Below are positions 30,201 to 39,020 of a stretch of 64,000 nt of DNA, one piece after another; the stretch's first letter is position 1, and every line of letters starts with the position of its first letter. Under the pieces are notes generated by a model. It was not told the DNA's origin. It did not search any database and saw only the letters and a list, made by a program, of their open reading frames with translations. Source of the stretch: Metabacillus idriensis (GTDB lineage Bacteria; Bacillota; Bacilli; Bacillales; Bacillaceae); the NCBI RefSeq assembly GCF_009674765.1, contig NZ_WKKF01000001.1, positions 372,001 through 436,000 of the forward strand. The letters run 5' to 3'. A program made the translations under genes and the position numbers.

Positions 30201-30323
30201 GCTGAAAAAGGAATCAAAGTTTTTTCAGATTCCGCGTCTTTTATGGCTTATTTAAAAGCGGCACCTGACTATGAGGTTTATTCAATTAGAGAACTAACAA
30301 GAACGGGAGTGAACATGATATGA
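27240..30323 (+). CDS. carB: Carbamoyl-phosphate synthase large subunit, arginine-type
   Basis: A 1027-residue synthetase with two homologous ATP-grasp halves. Each opens with a 'GSGPI.IGQ.AEFDYSG'-type motif, at about residues 15-30 and 560-575, and carries '[15 protein letters not shown]' or '[15 protein letters not shown]'. The C-terminal domain is short, as expected of an arginine-specific form that lacks full allosteric control. It overlaps carA by 8 bp, and AAGGAGAG within carA is the ribosome site. Confidence 0.96.
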   Translation: MPKRHDIKSILVIGSGPIIIGQAAEFDYSGTQGCIALKEEGYKVILVNNNPATIMTDHQYADEVYFEPLTIKSLTKIIEKEKPDGLLATLGGQTGLNLAVKLHEAGVLQKHNVQVLGTSVQSIQMGEDREKFRKLMYDLKQPVPASEIVTGADQALAFAKEIGYPIIVRPAYTLGGKGGGIADDEKSLIDLMKSGLSASPIHQCLVEKSIAGFKEVEYEVMRDAANTCITVCNMENIDPVGIHTGDSIVVAPSQTLTDHEYQMLRSASLTIISALNVVGGCNIQFALDPESKQYYVIEVNPRVSRSSALASKATGYPIAKIAAKLAVGYTLSELKNPLTQSTFASFEPALDYVVVKFPRWPFDKFKDAARTLGTKMKATGEVMAIERNLEAAIQKAVSSLELGNIGIYFEEISQLSDLHLLNIIKKATDQRFFAIIELLRRGESLNVIHEETGIDYYFLNSFLSLVTLEKELKSITLHEITKDFLSYAKEKGCSDLYIAHCFNEEESAVRTLRKSLGITAKFKLVDTCAAEFEARTNYYYSTYFGECELEKAANPRKKALVLGSGPIRIGQGVEFDYSAVQGIQALQKLGFEAIMINNNPETVSTDFETGDRLYFEPLTAEHVLNVIEAEQIDVTIVQFGGQTAINLAAALEENGALLLGTDSETLDILEEREKFYHLLDKIEVAHLPGTTAHNADDAIKEAENIGYPVLIRPSYVIGGKGMIVLENREQLEMQVQKGGTQVFPILIDRYVTGQEAEIDLVADGESILIPAVMEHIEPAGVHSGDSMAIIPSKNISDKMKQDMHQAAQKIVKQLNFKGIMNIQFLIQNETLYVLEVNPRASRTAPIVSKVMDVPMIELAAGMLNGEKLTYHYIEEERPYTAVKYPVFSSHALQNVDLKLSPEMRSTGEGMCLAPTLKEALGKVFDEDRDKSSVSVFMDEIDYALLQKAEAAGLKTETECFLKWAETVENGVFVSLKNGESKEKRLLAAEKGIKVFSDSASFMAYLKAAPDYEVYSIRELTRTGVNMI

Positions 30324-31273
30324 GTTCGATAAAATTGGCACAGACTAAATCATCCGCATTATTAGGAAAAGATTGTTTGACCCTGCTTGATTATACGACT
30401 GAGGAAATCCTGCATCTTGTTGAAGAAGGAATCCATATGAAGAAATTTCCCATTCAATCGGTTTTGTCCGGAAAAATATTGGCAATGATTTTTGAAAAAT
30501 CCTCAACTCGGACACGTGTTTCGTTTGAAGCGGGAATGCAGCAGCTTGGGGGGAGCGCGCTCTTTTTAAGCAGTCAGGATCTTCAATTAGGCCGCGGGGA
30601 AAGCATTGGTGATACAGCCAAAGTCCTGTCAGGGTATGTAGATGCTATTATGATCCGGACATTTGAGCATGAAAAAGTAGAGGAGCTGGCCCTTCATGCT
30701 TCCATTCCAGTTATTAATGGGTTGACAGACACATTTCATCCATGCCAGGCACTTGCAGATTTAATGACAATCTTCCAGCTGAAAAAAACGTTTAAGGGCA
30801 TCAAGGTTGCATACGTCGGCGATGGAAATAATGTTGCGCACTCTTTATTAATTGCGTGTGCAAAGGTTGGTATGGATGCGGTCATCGCTCATCCGGAAGG
30901 GTACGGGCCAGATCCGTTTGTAATGGGGAAAATCGATGAGATCTGCAAACAGACAGGAGCTGTCATCTCTGCCACAACGAATCCGCAAGAAGCTGTTCAT
31001 CAGGCAGATATTGTGTATTCAGATGTATGGACGAGTATGGGGCAGGAAAAAGAAAACGAAATCCGCCTTACTGCATTTAACGCTTATCAAATCAACGAAG
31101 AGCTAATGAGCGGTGCAAAAAAAGACAGTCATTTTCTTCATTGTCTGCCCGCACATCGCGGCGAGGAAGTAACAGCAGAAGTCATTGACGGAAATCAATC
31201 AGCCGTTTTTCAGCAGGCGGAAAACCGTCTCCACGTTCAAAAAGCCCTGCTGAAGGAACTTCTGGTTGGTTAA
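30320..31273 (+). CDS. argF: Ornithine carbamoyltransferase
   Basis: A 317-residue anabolic OTCase making citrulline from ornithine and carbamoyl phosphate. The carbamoyl-phosphate loop 'KSSTRTR' lies at residues 60-66, 'HPCQALADL' at about 138-146 and the ornithine-site '[10 protein letters not shown]' at about 270. It overlaps carB by 4 bp and is the last gene of the operon. argG and argH are not in the window. Confidence 0.96.
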   Translation: MSSIKLAQTKSSALLGKDCLTLLDYTTEEILHLVEEGIHMKKFPIQSVLSGKILAMIFEKSSTRTRVSFEAGMQQLGGSALFLSSQDLQLGRGESIGDTAKVLSGYVDAIMIRTFEHEKVEELALHASIPVINGLTDTFHPCQALADLMTIFQLKKTFKGIKVAYVGDGNNVAHSLLIACAKVGMDAVIAHPEGYGPDPFVMGKIDEICKQTGAVISATTNPQEAVHQADIVYSDVWTSMGQEKENEIRLTAFNAYQINEELMSGAKKDSHFLHCLPAHRGEEVTAEVIDGNQSAVFQQAENRLHVQKALLKELLVG

Positions 31274-31310
31274 AATCACATCTGAGAAAATTTCAAAAGC
31301 ATATGAAATA

Positions 31311-31344
31311 AAGCATGGATCCAGTTACAGATCCATGCTTTTTC
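31311..31344 (+). terminator. Terminator of the arginine operon
   Basis: Arms AAGCATGGATC/GATCCATGCTT followed by T-run. It may also serve the convergent uppP. Confidence 0.9.
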
Positions 31345-32150
31345 TAAGCGAAAAATAAAACAAGCGGTCCGATAATGAAGCAATAAAAAGCAAAGTACTT
31401 CAAATTCCCTTTTTCCATAATGCCCATAAACCATTTTAGTGAGAAGTAAGACATGATCAAGGAACCGATAAACCCTGCTGTATAAGGCAATAAAAGCTCG
31501 CTGAAATATTCATCAGAAATCAGATCGCTTATACCGAGAACCATTCCTCCTGCACTGACTGGAATAAATAAAAGGAAAGAAAATCTCAAAGCTGTTTCCT
31601 GCTTTGTTCCAAGTGCCATTGCAGCAACGATCGTAGCTCCTGAACGGCTGATGCCGGGAATTAAGGCAACTGCTTGGGCAAAGCCAATAATTAGCGCATC
31701 CTTTACCGTTAAATCTCCATCTTTTTTGCTGCCGCGAAGATTGCGGATAAGGTACAGCGCAATACCTGTTACGATCAGGGACCCTGCGGCAAGCTGAACA
31801 TTTTTGCTTGAAAGAACATCTTTAAATAAGATTCCAAGCACAGCTGCGGGGATCGTCGCAATGAGTAAATAAACAATAAACATAAAGTCTTTTTTGGCTG
31901 AGGGGTCCTTTTTAACTGCATAATTCGCTCCGTTAACAGCTAAGCGAATTAAATCCTCACGGTAAATCAAAAGTACGGCAATCAGAGAGGCCGCATTCAC
32001 AAGGAGTTCAAAGCTTAATCCCTCAATCTTGACACCCAAAAAGTGCTGGGCGAATACAAGATGTCCGCTTGAGGAAACAGGGATTGGCTCTGTAAACCCC
32101 TGAAATAAACCGAGCAGAAAATATTTTAAAATTAAATAAACTTCGTCCAT
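31344..32150 (-). CDS. uppP: Undecaprenyl-diphosphatase
   Basis: A 268-residue polytopic membrane protein of the UppP/BacA family. It recycles undecaprenyl pyrophosphate, the carrier for peptidoglycan and teichoic acid, and can confer bacitracin tolerance. Signature motifs are '[14 protein letters not shown]' (about 18-31) and 'PGISRSGAT' (about 162-170), with 7-8 hydrophobic helices. CGGAGG precedes the ATG. To my recollection B. subtilis has no uppP at this point, so this looks like a local insertion. Confidence 0.95.
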   Translation of the reverse strand: MDEVYLILKYFLLGLFQGFTEPIPVSSSGHLVFAQHFLGVKIEGLSFELLVNAASLIAVLLIYREDLIRLAVNGANYAVKKDPSAKKDFMFIVYLLIATIPAAVLGILFKDVLSSKNVQLAAGSLIVTGIALYLIRNLRGSKKDGDLTVKDALIIGFAQAVALIPGISRSGATIVAAMALGTKQETALRFSFLLFIPVSAGGMVLGISDLISDEYFSELLLPYTAGFIGSLIMSYFSLKWFMGIMEKGNLKYFAFYCFIIGPLVLFFA

Positions 32151-32296
32151 CTTTTTCCTCCGATCCTTCTGAGGTCATTACCATTAAACTATAGAGAAGA
32201 AAACGTGTAAAGGATAAATTTCTATTCAGCTTTACATGTATTTCAAAAAGATTTGCCATACTACATAATGAAGGAACTTTAAGGAGGGATCTTATT

Positions 32297-32476
32297 TTGG
32301 GGCAGCAGCATCGCTTTAAATCAGGTCAAAAAGCACCTAATAATGGCATCTACGTAGAAGTTGGGGAAACAGGCTCAATGGTCAAAAATCCTCAAAAAAT
32401 AAAGCTTCAGGCAGGAGATCATTTCCCTGAAACGTCTAATGATGACCGCCACTGGACGTATCAAAGAAAACCATAA
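32297..32476 (+). CDS. yjzC: YjzC-family small protein
   Basis: A 59-residue protein: 'GQQHRFKSGQKAPNNG' at the start, then 'GETGSMVKNPQKIKLQAGD'. It starts with TTG, 8 bp after AAGGAGGG, giving the family N-terminus MGQQ. The family is restricted to Bacillus relatives and has no established function. A strong terminator follows. The position between argF and yjzD is as in B. subtilis. Confidence 0.88.
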   Translation: MGQQHRFKSGQKAPNNGIYVEVGETGSMVKNPQKIKLQAGDHFPETSNDDRHWTYQRKP

Positions 32477-32493
32477 TCGTGAAACCCGAAAAA

Positions 32494-32524
32494 AAACCCT
32501 ACTATTTATAGTAGGGTTTTTTGT
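32494..32524. terminator. Bidirectional terminator between yjzC and yjzD
   Basis: AAAACCCTACTA/TAGTAGGGTTTT with A-run and T-run on the two sides. Confidence 0.9.
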
Positions 32525-32546
32525 GTGCAGAGTCGAAAATTAGGTA

Positions 32547-32732
32547 TTAATGATGTCCCTCTGCAGATCGGTCAGGTACAACTTCCCCGAGGATCAGGAT
32601 GAGAACGGTTGCAACAACAGCAAGAATAGAAGCAGTAACAAAGTTATATGCAACACCTGTCATTGAAGAAACGACGTAAGCCATCATTTGCATTAATAAA
32701 AACGTCCAAAAAAATGTCCAAAAATAGCGCAA
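32547..32732 (-). CDS. yjzD: YjzD-like membrane protein (DUF2929)
   Basis: A 61-residue protein with two membrane helices (about 3-24 and 30-52) and a short acidic/His tail. The start chosen is a TTG giving 'MRYFWTFFWTF', 6 bp after GAGGTG; the frame extends 7 codons upstream but through this site. The 'FWTFLL' and 'YVVSSMTGVAYNF' segments fit the DUF2929 family of YjzD. Function unknown. Confidence 0.8.
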   Translation of the reverse strand: MRYFWTFFWTFLLMQMMAYVVSSMTGVAYNFVTASILAVVATVLILILGEVVPDRSAEGHH

Positions 32733-32932
32733 TCTGTTCACCTCATTCTTCAAACAATTCTATGTCCATATTATCATACATAGATTGTGGAATAAAAGCT
32801 TTATTTACACTGAAAGTTGACTATTTCATGAACGTTCATTGCTGAATAATTAGGCGAATATCCATTCGCTTTCACATGAACGAACATATCTTATATAAAG
32901 TGCTCTAAGTACGAAAGAAAGGTGGTGGGCAA

Positions 32933-33667
32933 ATGATGGGAATTACAAAGCGATTATTTCAGCTGGAATCAGAATGGAACATCATCCATTATCCTTATAA
33001 ACCAAATGGATTCGGTGTCTTTATCTTTGGTGACAAAACACATTTCGTCGATGGGGAAACGAGCTTTTGGCAGCAGCACTACGGAAGAAACCTGCTGCTT
33101 TCAATTTTGCTTGACGCAGGTTATACCGTTTTCACTTCTAACCTTTACGGTGCAAACTGGGGAAGTCCGAAAGCACTGAGTCTTGCACAGAAGATTTATC
33201 ATATAATCATGAAAAAAGAAATCCTGAATGAGCGGGTTCATATTCTTTGTGAAGGGATGGGGGCGCTGATAGCCAAAGAATTTATGAAGCTTTCTAATGA
33301 AAAAATCCGTTCTGTCGCAATGTTTAATCCATGCCTGAACCTTCAAGCCCACCTTGAAAAAGAAAGAGAAAACATGTTTTTTTATAAAAGGCTGATAAAA
33401 GAAATTGCGCATGCATATGAAATGGATTCAAAGAAAGTAAAAGACCACCTTTTTCAAACAAGTTTTGACAGCACCAGCATTCCTGTTCATATATGGCAAA
33501 GAATGAACAGCATCACATATCCTTATCAGGATCACAGTAAAATCTATGAAGACTTCAGAAGCAAAGAAGGCTCCCCTATCGACTTAACCTTTCATCTGGC
33601 AGACAACCAATACAGGCTGAATCATTCTGTAGTGAAATTCTTCAAAGAAAATGAAAAAAATTTATAA
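32933..33667 (+). CDS. yjaU: Alpha/beta-fold hydrolase-like protein
   Basis: A 244-residue protein in the position of B. subtilis yjaU. The order of strands and helices suggests an alpha/beta hydrolase fold, with 'ILCEGMGAL' at the nucleophile-elbow position (about 101-109). The elbow reads G-x-G with Glu in place of the usual G-x-S-x-G, so the catalytic Ser appears absent. AAAGGTGGT precedes ATG-ATG. It may be a non-catalytic member; function unknown. Confidence 0.75.
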   Translation: MMGITKRLFQLESEWNIIHYPYKPNGFGVFIFGDKTHFVDGETSFWQQHYGRNLLLSILLDAGYTVFTSNLYGANWGSPKALSLAQKIYHIIMKKEILNERVHILCEGMGALIAKEFMKLSNEKIRSVAMFNPCLNLQAHLEKERENMFFYKRLIKEIAHAYEMDSKKVKDHLFQTSFDSTSIPVHIWQRMNSITYPYQDHSKIYEDFRSKEGSPIDLTFHLADNQYRLNHSVVKFFKENEKNL

Positions 33668-33670
33668 GCG

Positions 33671-33705
33671 GAATCGTCCTGATGGTACCCGGGACGATTC
33701 TTTTG
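33671..33705 (+). terminator. Terminator of yjaU
   Basis: Arms GAATCGTCC/GGACGATTC followed by TTTTG. Confidence 0.8.
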
Positions 33706-33756
33706 TGCTCAAATGCTGCATACCATACTATAACGCTTCCTAAAAGGAGGAGAAGG

Positions 33757-34611
33757 ATGATGAAAAAAGCATTGATCGCAGGCTTTGGGCAATTTGTCGG
33801 TTTTGCTCTATGCAGCCGCCTGCTTGAGGATGGCATCGGGGTTGACGGATATATGAATACCTATAAAGATGATCAGGAACAAAAAATTGCCGATGAAAAA
33901 ATGATGCTGATTGGCAGAAACGCTTTGTTTGAAAAAATTTCTTCAATCACAGACGCTAAAGAAAATGATGTGATTTTTTATTGCATTCAAGATCCAACTG
34001 ATAAGCAGAATAGACACGATTCAACTTTATTAAGGGATTGTGCAGATCTTTCTATAAAACAAAAAATTCCATTTATTCTCATATCATCTGCTGAAGTTTT
34101 CAGTGAAGCTCAAGACAAGATTGAAAAGGATACGGTTCCCCATCCTTCAACAGAAAACGGCAAGGCCCATCTGCAGCAGGAGTCAGAAATACGCGAGCTC
34201 TTTGGCGGATCGGAGCTGTATAAGATTGTCAGATTCCCCGGTCTTTTTGGACCGTGGCAGCCGCAAACAAGCTTCATTCATCAATGGATTATTTCAGACT
34301 TGACGGGAAAAAAATCGGATGTTGAAGCAAAAGAAGAAAAAAGAGATATTCTTTTTATTGATGATGCAGTCAGCACTCTATTGGAAATTGCAGAGGCACA
34401 TCCTTATAAAGAATCTATTGTTCATCTCTCGTCTATGAAAGAAGGACAGTGGAGCAAAATCTCTCAATTATTTTCGGAAAAGTCAGATCGTAATCTTTCT
34501 TATAAGTTATCGAAGGATATCATCTGTCCGGTTGAAACCAGTGTTTCTTTAGAAAGAGGCATACAGATTCAAACAGAATGGATCAAGCAAAACCTGTATA
34601 TATACCAATAA
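33757..34611 (+). CDS. yjaV: NAD(P)-binding epimerase-like protein
   Basis: A 284-residue extended-SDR/Rossmann protein. 'ALIAGFGQFVGFALCSRLL' forms the nucleotide-binding beta-alpha unit at the N-terminus, with 'LFGPWQPQ' at about residue 158. The start at ATG-ATG (33757) has AAAGGAGGAGAAGG just upstream; the open frame to 33682 crosses the yjaU terminator and is rejected. It corresponds positionally to B. subtilis yjaV, upstream of med. The substrate is unknown. Confidence 0.8.
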   Translation: MMKKALIAGFGQFVGFALCSRLLEDGIGVDGYMNTYKDDQEQKIADEKMMLIGRNALFEKISSITDAKENDVIFYCIQDPTDKQNRHDSTLLRDCADLSIKQKIPFILISSAEVFSEAQDKIEKDTVPHPSTENGKAHLQQESEIRELFGGSELYKIVRFPGLFGPWQPQTSFIHQWIISDLTGKKSDVEAKEEKRDILFIDDAVSTLLEIAEAHPYKESIVHLSSMKEGQWSKISQLFSEKSDRNLSYKLSKDIICPVETSVSLERGIQIQTEWIKQNLYIYQ

Positions 34612-34703
34612 TTTCAGATAAAATTCAAGTTTTAATCGTTATTGGGAAATATATCCTTGTGCGATGAATTGGTTACAGTCTAAAATATAGGAGGAATCAT
34701 GAC

Positions 34704-34805
34704 ATGCACAAGCTAAAAGGAGTTGCTTGGAATGCTGAAGAAAAGTATTCTTTTCGCCATGTGCCTTTTTTTTCTGACAGGATGCGGACAACCCAGGCAG
34801 AATGA
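34704..34805 (+). CDS. Candidate 33-residue ORF overlapping med
   Basis: ATG at 34704 lies 9 bp after a GGAGG site and opens a 33-codon frame ('MHKLKGVAWNAEEKYSF...') that ends inside med in another frame. Its own coding region contains the AAAAGGAG used by med, so its translation would be coupled to, or would compete with, med initiation. No homology could be tested. It may be a regulatory leader peptide. Confidence 0.45.
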   Translation: MHKLKGVAWNAEEKYSFRHVPFFSDRMRTTQAE

Positions 34806-35682
34806 ACTTGAAAAAGTGGGTTTGCTTGTCCCGGATACAATCAGTGATCAAGTATGGGGCACAAAGGGATACAAAGGATTATTGAAAATACAATCACGGT
34901 ACGGTGTTGATGTTTTTTATAAAGAAGGCATGAATAATCAGGAAGTAGTCAGAGAAGCAGTAAAAGAGTTTTCGGGAAAAGGCGTCAATCTGATTTTCGG
35001 TCACGGCAGTGAATATGAAATGTTCTTTGAAGAATTGAATGAAGAATATGAAGATATCCATTTTGTTTTTTTTAATGGCGAGGCAGATGGGGACAATATG
35101 ACGAGCCTTAACTTTGATTCGAATGCCATGGGTTTTTTCGGGGGAATGATTGCCGGTGAAATGACAAGGACAAATAAAGTCGGGATAGTGGCAGCATATG
35201 AATGGCAGCCTGAAATTGACGGCTTTTATGAAGGTGCGAACTATCAGAATCCTGATGTCGAAGTTGATATTCAGTATGTGCAAAGCTGGAATGATGTAAA
35301 AACCGCCCTTAATTATACAGATGAAATGATTGCAGAAGGCATAGATGTTGTATATCCTGCAGGCGATGGGTATAATGTACCTGTCATTGAACGCATAAAA
35401 GAAAATGGTCTGTACGCAATTGGTTATGTTTCCGACCAGTCAGATCTTGGCGAAACAACTGTCCTCACAAGCACCATTCAGCATGTGGACCGTTTATATG
35501 AACTTGTTGCCGAAAAATATTCAGATGGTGATCTGAAAAGCGGAAATCTGTATTTTGATTTTCAGGACGATGTCATTGAACTCGGCAAATACAGTCCGAG
35601 TGTGGACAAAGCCTTTCAAAACAAAATACAGGAACATATTGAAACATACAGGCAGACAGATAAGCTGCCTAATCAAATATGA
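34732..35682 (+). CDS. med: Med-like BMP-family lipoprotein, competence regulator
   Basis: A 316-residue lipoprotein with lipobox 'LTGC' (Cys18) and a BMP/PnrA-type binding-protein domain ('VGLLVPDTISDQVWGTKGY', 'NKVGIVAAYEWQPEIDGFY', 'VVYPAGDGYN'). In B. subtilis, Med is a positive regulator of the competence factor ComK and is co-transcribed with comZ, exactly as found here. The ATG at 34732 has GGAG 9 bp upstream; the TTG at 34723 abuts that site. It is a paralogue by family of the lipoprotein at 12711. Confidence 0.9.
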   Translation: MLKKSILFAMCLFFLTGCGQPRQNELEKVGLLVPDTISDQVWGTKGYKGLLKIQSRYGVDVFYKEGMNNQEVVREAVKEFSGKGVNLIFGHGSEYEMFFEELNEEYEDIHFVFFNGEADGDNMTSLNFDSNAMGFFGGMIAGEMTRTNKVGIVAAYEWQPEIDGFYEGANYQNPDVEVDIQYVQSWNDVKTALNYTDEMIAEGIDVVYPAGDGYNVPVIERIKENGLYAIGYVSDQSDLGETTVLTSTIQHVDRLYELVAEKYSDGDLKSGNLYFDFQDDVIELGKYSPSVDKAFQNKIQEHIETYRQTDKLPNQI

Positions 35683-35696
35683 AAAGGGGAATACAT

Positions 35697-35882
35697 ATGA
35701 GCCATGAACCGAAAACGTTAGAATTTATGCAAATCGCCATGAAATATCTTCCAGAAGCAAAAGCAAAGCTTGATGAAGCAGGCATAGAAATTACGGCTGA
35801 TCATCTTCAGCCTATGATGGAGCTGCTCACAAAAGTAATGAATGATGCTTATGAATTAGGAAAAAATGAAGCAGGTAAATAA
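35697..35882 (+). CDS. comZ: ComG operon repressor ComZ
   Basis: A 61-residue protein with 'EFMQIAMKYLPEAKAKLDEA', characteristic of ComZ, and a C-terminal helix 'MNDAYELGKNEAGK'. In B. subtilis ComZ represses the comG DNA-uptake operon. The start at 35697 has AAAGGGGA 8 bp upstream, 14 bp after med. A terminator follows. Confidence 0.92.
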   Translation: MSHEPKTLEFMQIAMKYLPEAKAKLDEAGIEITADHLQPMMELLTKVMNDAYELGKNEAGK

Positions 35883-35890
35883 ACCTGAAA

Positions 35891-35923
35891 AGTCCACAGT
35901 TTACATGAAACTGTGGATTTTTT
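35891..35923 (+). terminator. Terminator of med-comZ
   Basis: Arms AGTCCACAGTTT/AAACTGTGGATTT followed by T-run. Confidence 0.9.
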
Positions 35924-35927
35924 ATTT

Positions 35928-36130
35928 AGGCTGTTTTACATGATAAAAGTTGTCCGTTCCTTGCAGCGAGAGGAACTTGCTTTCCGCGGGGAGCATGTAA
36001 GCCTCCTCGGCTTTGCAAGTGGGGTCTTCCATTTTGCTCTATTTCCCGCAGGAGTCAAGTTTATCCGCTACAATCCACTTAGTGTTTTTAACATTTAGTC
36101 TGGCAGCAACAATATTTACGAAAAGAGCCT
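35928..36130. repeat. MITE-like element, copy 3 (203 bp)
   Basis: Same orientation as copy 1. It begins AGGCTGTTTTACATGAT and ends AAAAGAGCCT, with the core CTTGCTTTCCGCGGGGAGC ... CCCGCAGGAGTCAAG. About 20 bp shorter than copy 1 owing to small deletions in the core and left arm. It directly follows the comZ terminator; with the spacer to 36259 there is no gene here. Confidence 0.85.
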
Positions 36131-36259
36131 TTATTTATGACAACTCCCGTAACTTTCCAGATTAAAGGAGTCATACACGTACATTATTCTCTTCCATGGA
36201 ATTCTCCAAATCTTGGTCACTTCTCATAAACAAAAAATTCTATCTCATCGAACTTCAGC

Positions 36260-36520
36260 CTATTTTAACTTTTGTTTGAAATAGTCCAAAATTGGAGAAA
36301 ACTCTTTTACTACTGGCTTTAATTCTTTTAAAGAGTCCATAATATTATCAATCTGCATGAAAAGCTGAAAAAAATCTGTCTCTGACTGAGGTTCCTGCTC
36401 ATCTGGAGCGGGGGTTCTTTCTGCTTCCTTCTGCTCTATGCTACGCTCTCTTTTATCTCCAAACATGAAGGATGAGAAGAAATCTCCGGACTCTTCATAT
36501 TGTCTTTTTTCGCTCAACAT
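36260..36520 (-). CDS. Small acidic hypothetical protein
   Basis: An 86-residue soluble protein. A charged N-terminal half with a Pro/Glu/Gln-rich linker (about 30-48) leads to a C-terminal amphipathic region 'FFQLFMQIDNIMDSLKELKP'. GCGAGG lies just before the ATG at 36520. It sits where B. subtilis has yjzB, between comZ and fabHA, but I cannot confirm homology. Divergent from fabH. Confidence 0.65.
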   Translation of the reverse strand: MLSEKRQYEESGDFFSSFMFGDKRERSIEQKEAERTPAPDEQEPQSETDFFQLFMQIDNIMDSLKELKPVVKEFSPILDYFKQKLK

Positions 36521-36600
36521 AAACACCTCGCTTATCCTTCTTTATTAGTACTGTATGTTTTCTTTTATAACTTGTACGGGGCATTTGCACAGATTTTTGA

Positions 36601-36646
36601 TTGAAATTTTAAAAAAGATAGGATAAAATTAGTACCAGGTAATAAT
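36601..36646 (+). promoter_or_regulatory. fabH promoter with FapR operator
   Basis: TTGAAA, 17 bp, TAAAAT forms a SigA promoter. The palindrome ATTAGTACC-A-GGTAATAAT (36628-36646) overlaps its -10 end and start site and fits the FapR operator (approximately TTAGTACC-TNNTACTAA). Known logic: FapR represses fatty-acid genes and is released by malonyl-CoA. Confidence 0.85.
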
Positions 36647-36683
36647 AATTGATTCTAAATATAGGATAAAAGGAGCTGCGTAT

Positions 36684-37616
36684 ATGAGTGCAGGGATAAT
36701 TGGAATCGGACGGTATAATCCAGATCGTGTTGTAACAAATGCGGATTTGGAGAAAATAATGGATACGTCAGATGAGTGGATACGCACACGGACTGGGATT
36801 GAAGAGCGAAGACTTGCAGACGATGAAACAGATACTTCTGATATGGCCTATTATGCCGCCCAAAAAGCGATTGAGAATGCAGGCCTGACTGCTGAAGATA
36901 TAGATATGATTTTGGTGGCTACTGTCACGCCTGATCAGCCTTTCCCATCAGTAGCGTGTATGCTTCAGGAGAAACTGGGTGCAAAGAAAGTGGCTGCCAT
37001 GGATTTGAGTGCTGCATGCGCGGGCTTCATGTACGGATTGATTACAGCTCAGCAATTTATTGAAACAGGCGCCTATAAAAATGTTCTTGTTGTAGGTGTA
37101 GAAAAACTTTCAAAAATTACAGACTGGGATGACCGGAATACAGCTGTTCTTTTTGGAGATGGAGCTGGTGCGGCAGTTGTCAGTTCAGTTACAACTGGAA
37201 AAGGATTCCTTGCGTTTGAACTTGGATCGGACGGTTCTGGCGGAAAGCACCTATATCAGGACGAAAAGCTTATAATGAATGGCCGCGAAGTCTTTAAATT
37301 TGCAGTCAGACAAATGGGTGAATCGAGCGTAAATGTGATTGAGAAGGCAGGACTTAAAAAGGAAGATGTGGATTACTTGATTCCGCATCAGGCAAACATC
37401 CGGATCATGGAAGCCGCCAGAGAACGTTTAGAGCTGCCGGTGGAAAAAATGTCAAAAACGGTTCACAAGTATGGCAATACTTCTGCGGCATCGATTCCGA
37501 TTTCGCTTGTTGAAGAACTGGAAGCAGGAACGATAAAAGACGGAGATGTCCTTGTAATGGTTGGTTTTGGCGGAGGTTTAACCTGGGGAGCCATTGCCAT
37601 GAGATGGGGCAGATAA
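36684..37616 (+). CDS. fabH: Beta-ketoacyl-ACP synthase III
   Basis: A 310-residue condensing enzyme that starts fatty-acid synthesis by joining an acyl-CoA primer to malonyl-ACP. The catalytic triad is visible: Cys112 in 'DLSAACAGF', His in 'PHQANIRI' (about 237) and Asn in 'YGNTSAAS' (about 267). AAAGGAG lies before the ATG. It lies directly before fabF behind a FapR site, matching B. subtilis fabHA. Confidence 0.96.
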   Translation: MSAGIIGIGRYNPDRVVTNADLEKIMDTSDEWIRTRTGIEERRLADDETDTSDMAYYAAQKAIENAGLTAEDIDMILVATVTPDQPFPSVACMLQEKLGAKKVAAMDLSAACAGFMYGLITAQQFIETGAYKNVLVVGVEKLSKITDWDDRNTAVLFGDGAGAAVVSSVTTGKGFLAFELGSDGSGGKHLYQDEKLIMNGREVFKFAVRQMGESSVNVIEKAGLKKEDVDYLIPHQANIRIMEAARERLELPVEKMSKTVHKYGNTSAASIPISLVEELEAGTIKDGDVLVMVGFGGGLTWGAIAMRWGR

Positions 37617-37653
37617 TAAATATTACAGCTAGTGAAAGGTATGGTGTTTTTAT

Positions 37654-38895
37654 ATGAGCAAGAGGCGAGTTGTCATTACGGGTATGGGAGCAATTACTCC
37701 AATAGGAAATGATGTTGCATCAACATGGGAAAGCGCAGTAACTGGAAAGTCCGGCGTTGGTCCGCTTACACGCATTGATTCAAATGATTATCCGGCTAAG
37801 GTAGCTGCTGAAATAAAAGATTTTGATGTTGAGACATACATGGATAAGAAGGAAGCAAGAAAAATGGACCGCTTTACTCAGTATGCGGTTGCTGCATCTT
37901 TTATGGCAGTTCGCGATGCGAACCTTGAAATTACAGATGAAATCGCTCCCCGCACAGGTGTGTGGATCGGTTCTGGAATCGGTGGAATGGAAACGTTTGA
38001 AAATCAGTTCGAAACACTTCTTACAAAAGGCGCAAGACGTGTAAGCCCATTTTTCGTCCCTATGATGATTCCTGATATGGCAGCAGGCCAGGTTTCCATC
38101 GCTTTGGGCGCGAAAGGCTTTAATTCCTGTACAGTGACAGCATGTGCAACCGGCACAAACTCCATTGGGGATGCTTTTAAAGTCATTGAGCGGGGCGATG
38201 CAGATGTCATGATTTCCGGAGGAACAGAGGCGCCGATTACAAGGATGGCATTTGCAGGCTTCTGTGCAAGCAAAGCTCTGTCTACGAATCCGGATCCTGC
38301 TACAGCAAGCAGACCATTCGATGCAAATCGAGATGGATTTGTTATGGGAGAAGGAGCAGGCATTTTAGTCCTTGAAGAACTTGAGCATGCGCTAGCCCGA
38401 GGTGCAGAAATTTATGCAGAAATCGTTGGCTACGGCGCAACAGGCGATGCCCATCACATTACAGCTCCCGCACCAGGCGGCGAAGGCGGTGTCCGTGCGA
38501 TGAGAATGGCGATGGAAAACGGCGGACTGTCACCTGAGGACGTTGATTATGTGAATGCACACGGAACAAGCACTTCCTACAACGACAAGTTTGAGACGCT
38601 TGCCATCAAGGAAGTATTTGGAGAGCATGCTTATAAACTTGCTGTTTCATCTACGAAATCAATGACTGGCCATTTGCTCGGTGCTGCAGGCGGAGTTGAA
38701 GCGATACTTTCGATTCTTGCAATCAAAGAAGGCATCATCCCTCCAACCATTAATTACAGCGAAAAAGATCCTGAGTGCGATCTGGACTATGTTCCGAATG
38801 AAGCGAGAAAAGCCGAAGTGAATGTGGCACTCAGCAATTCGCTCGGATTTGGCGGACACAACGCAACAATTATCTTTAAAAAATACGAGCAGTAA
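37654..38895 (+). CDS. fabF: Beta-ketoacyl-ACP synthase II
   Basis: A 413-residue elongating condensing enzyme. The active site is Cys in 'TACATGTNS' (about 165), His in '[11 protein letters not shown]' (about 304) and His in '[13 protein letters not shown]' (about 340). It begins 37 bp after fabH in the same operon. Length and motifs are typical; temperature adaptation of membrane lipids is a known role of FabF. Confidence 0.96.
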   Translation: MSKRRVVITGMGAITPIGNDVASTWESAVTGKSGVGPLTRIDSNDYPAKVAAEIKDFDVETYMDKKEARKMDRFTQYAVAASFMAVRDANLEITDEIAPRTGVWIGSGIGGMETFENQFETLLTKGARRVSPFFVPMMIPDMAAGQVSIALGAKGFNSCTVTACATGTNSIGDAFKVIERGDADVMISGGTEAPITRMAFAGFCASKALSTNPDPATASRPFDANRDGFVMGEGAGILVLEELEHALARGAEIYAEIVGYGATGDAHHITAPAPGGEGGVRAMRMAMENGGLSPEDVDYVNAHGTSTSYNDKFETLAIKEVFGEHAYKLAVSSTKSMTGHLLGAAGGVEAILSILAIKEGIIPPTINYSEKDPECDLDYVPNEARKAEVNVALSNSLGFGGHNATIIFKKYEQ

Positions 38896-38903
38896 AACGG
38901 AAA

Positions 38904-38927
38904 AGTCAGCTTAGCTGGCTTTTTTTA
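38904..38927 (+). terminator. Terminator of fabH-fabF
   Basis: AGTCAGC/GCTGGCT stem with a long T-run. Confidence 0.85.
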
Positions 38928-39020
38928 GTTTTAAGTATTTTGCGCTTTTCTTAGTTGATGAATCCTTTCACTTCCTCAAACACACCTTCATAAGATACGG
39001 CAGGAGGGAGTGAAGATTCC

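Noticed and set aside
33682-33756. 25-residue N-terminal extension of yjaV
   Set aside because: It overlaps the yjaU terminator, while a strong GGAGG site sits before the ATG at 33757.
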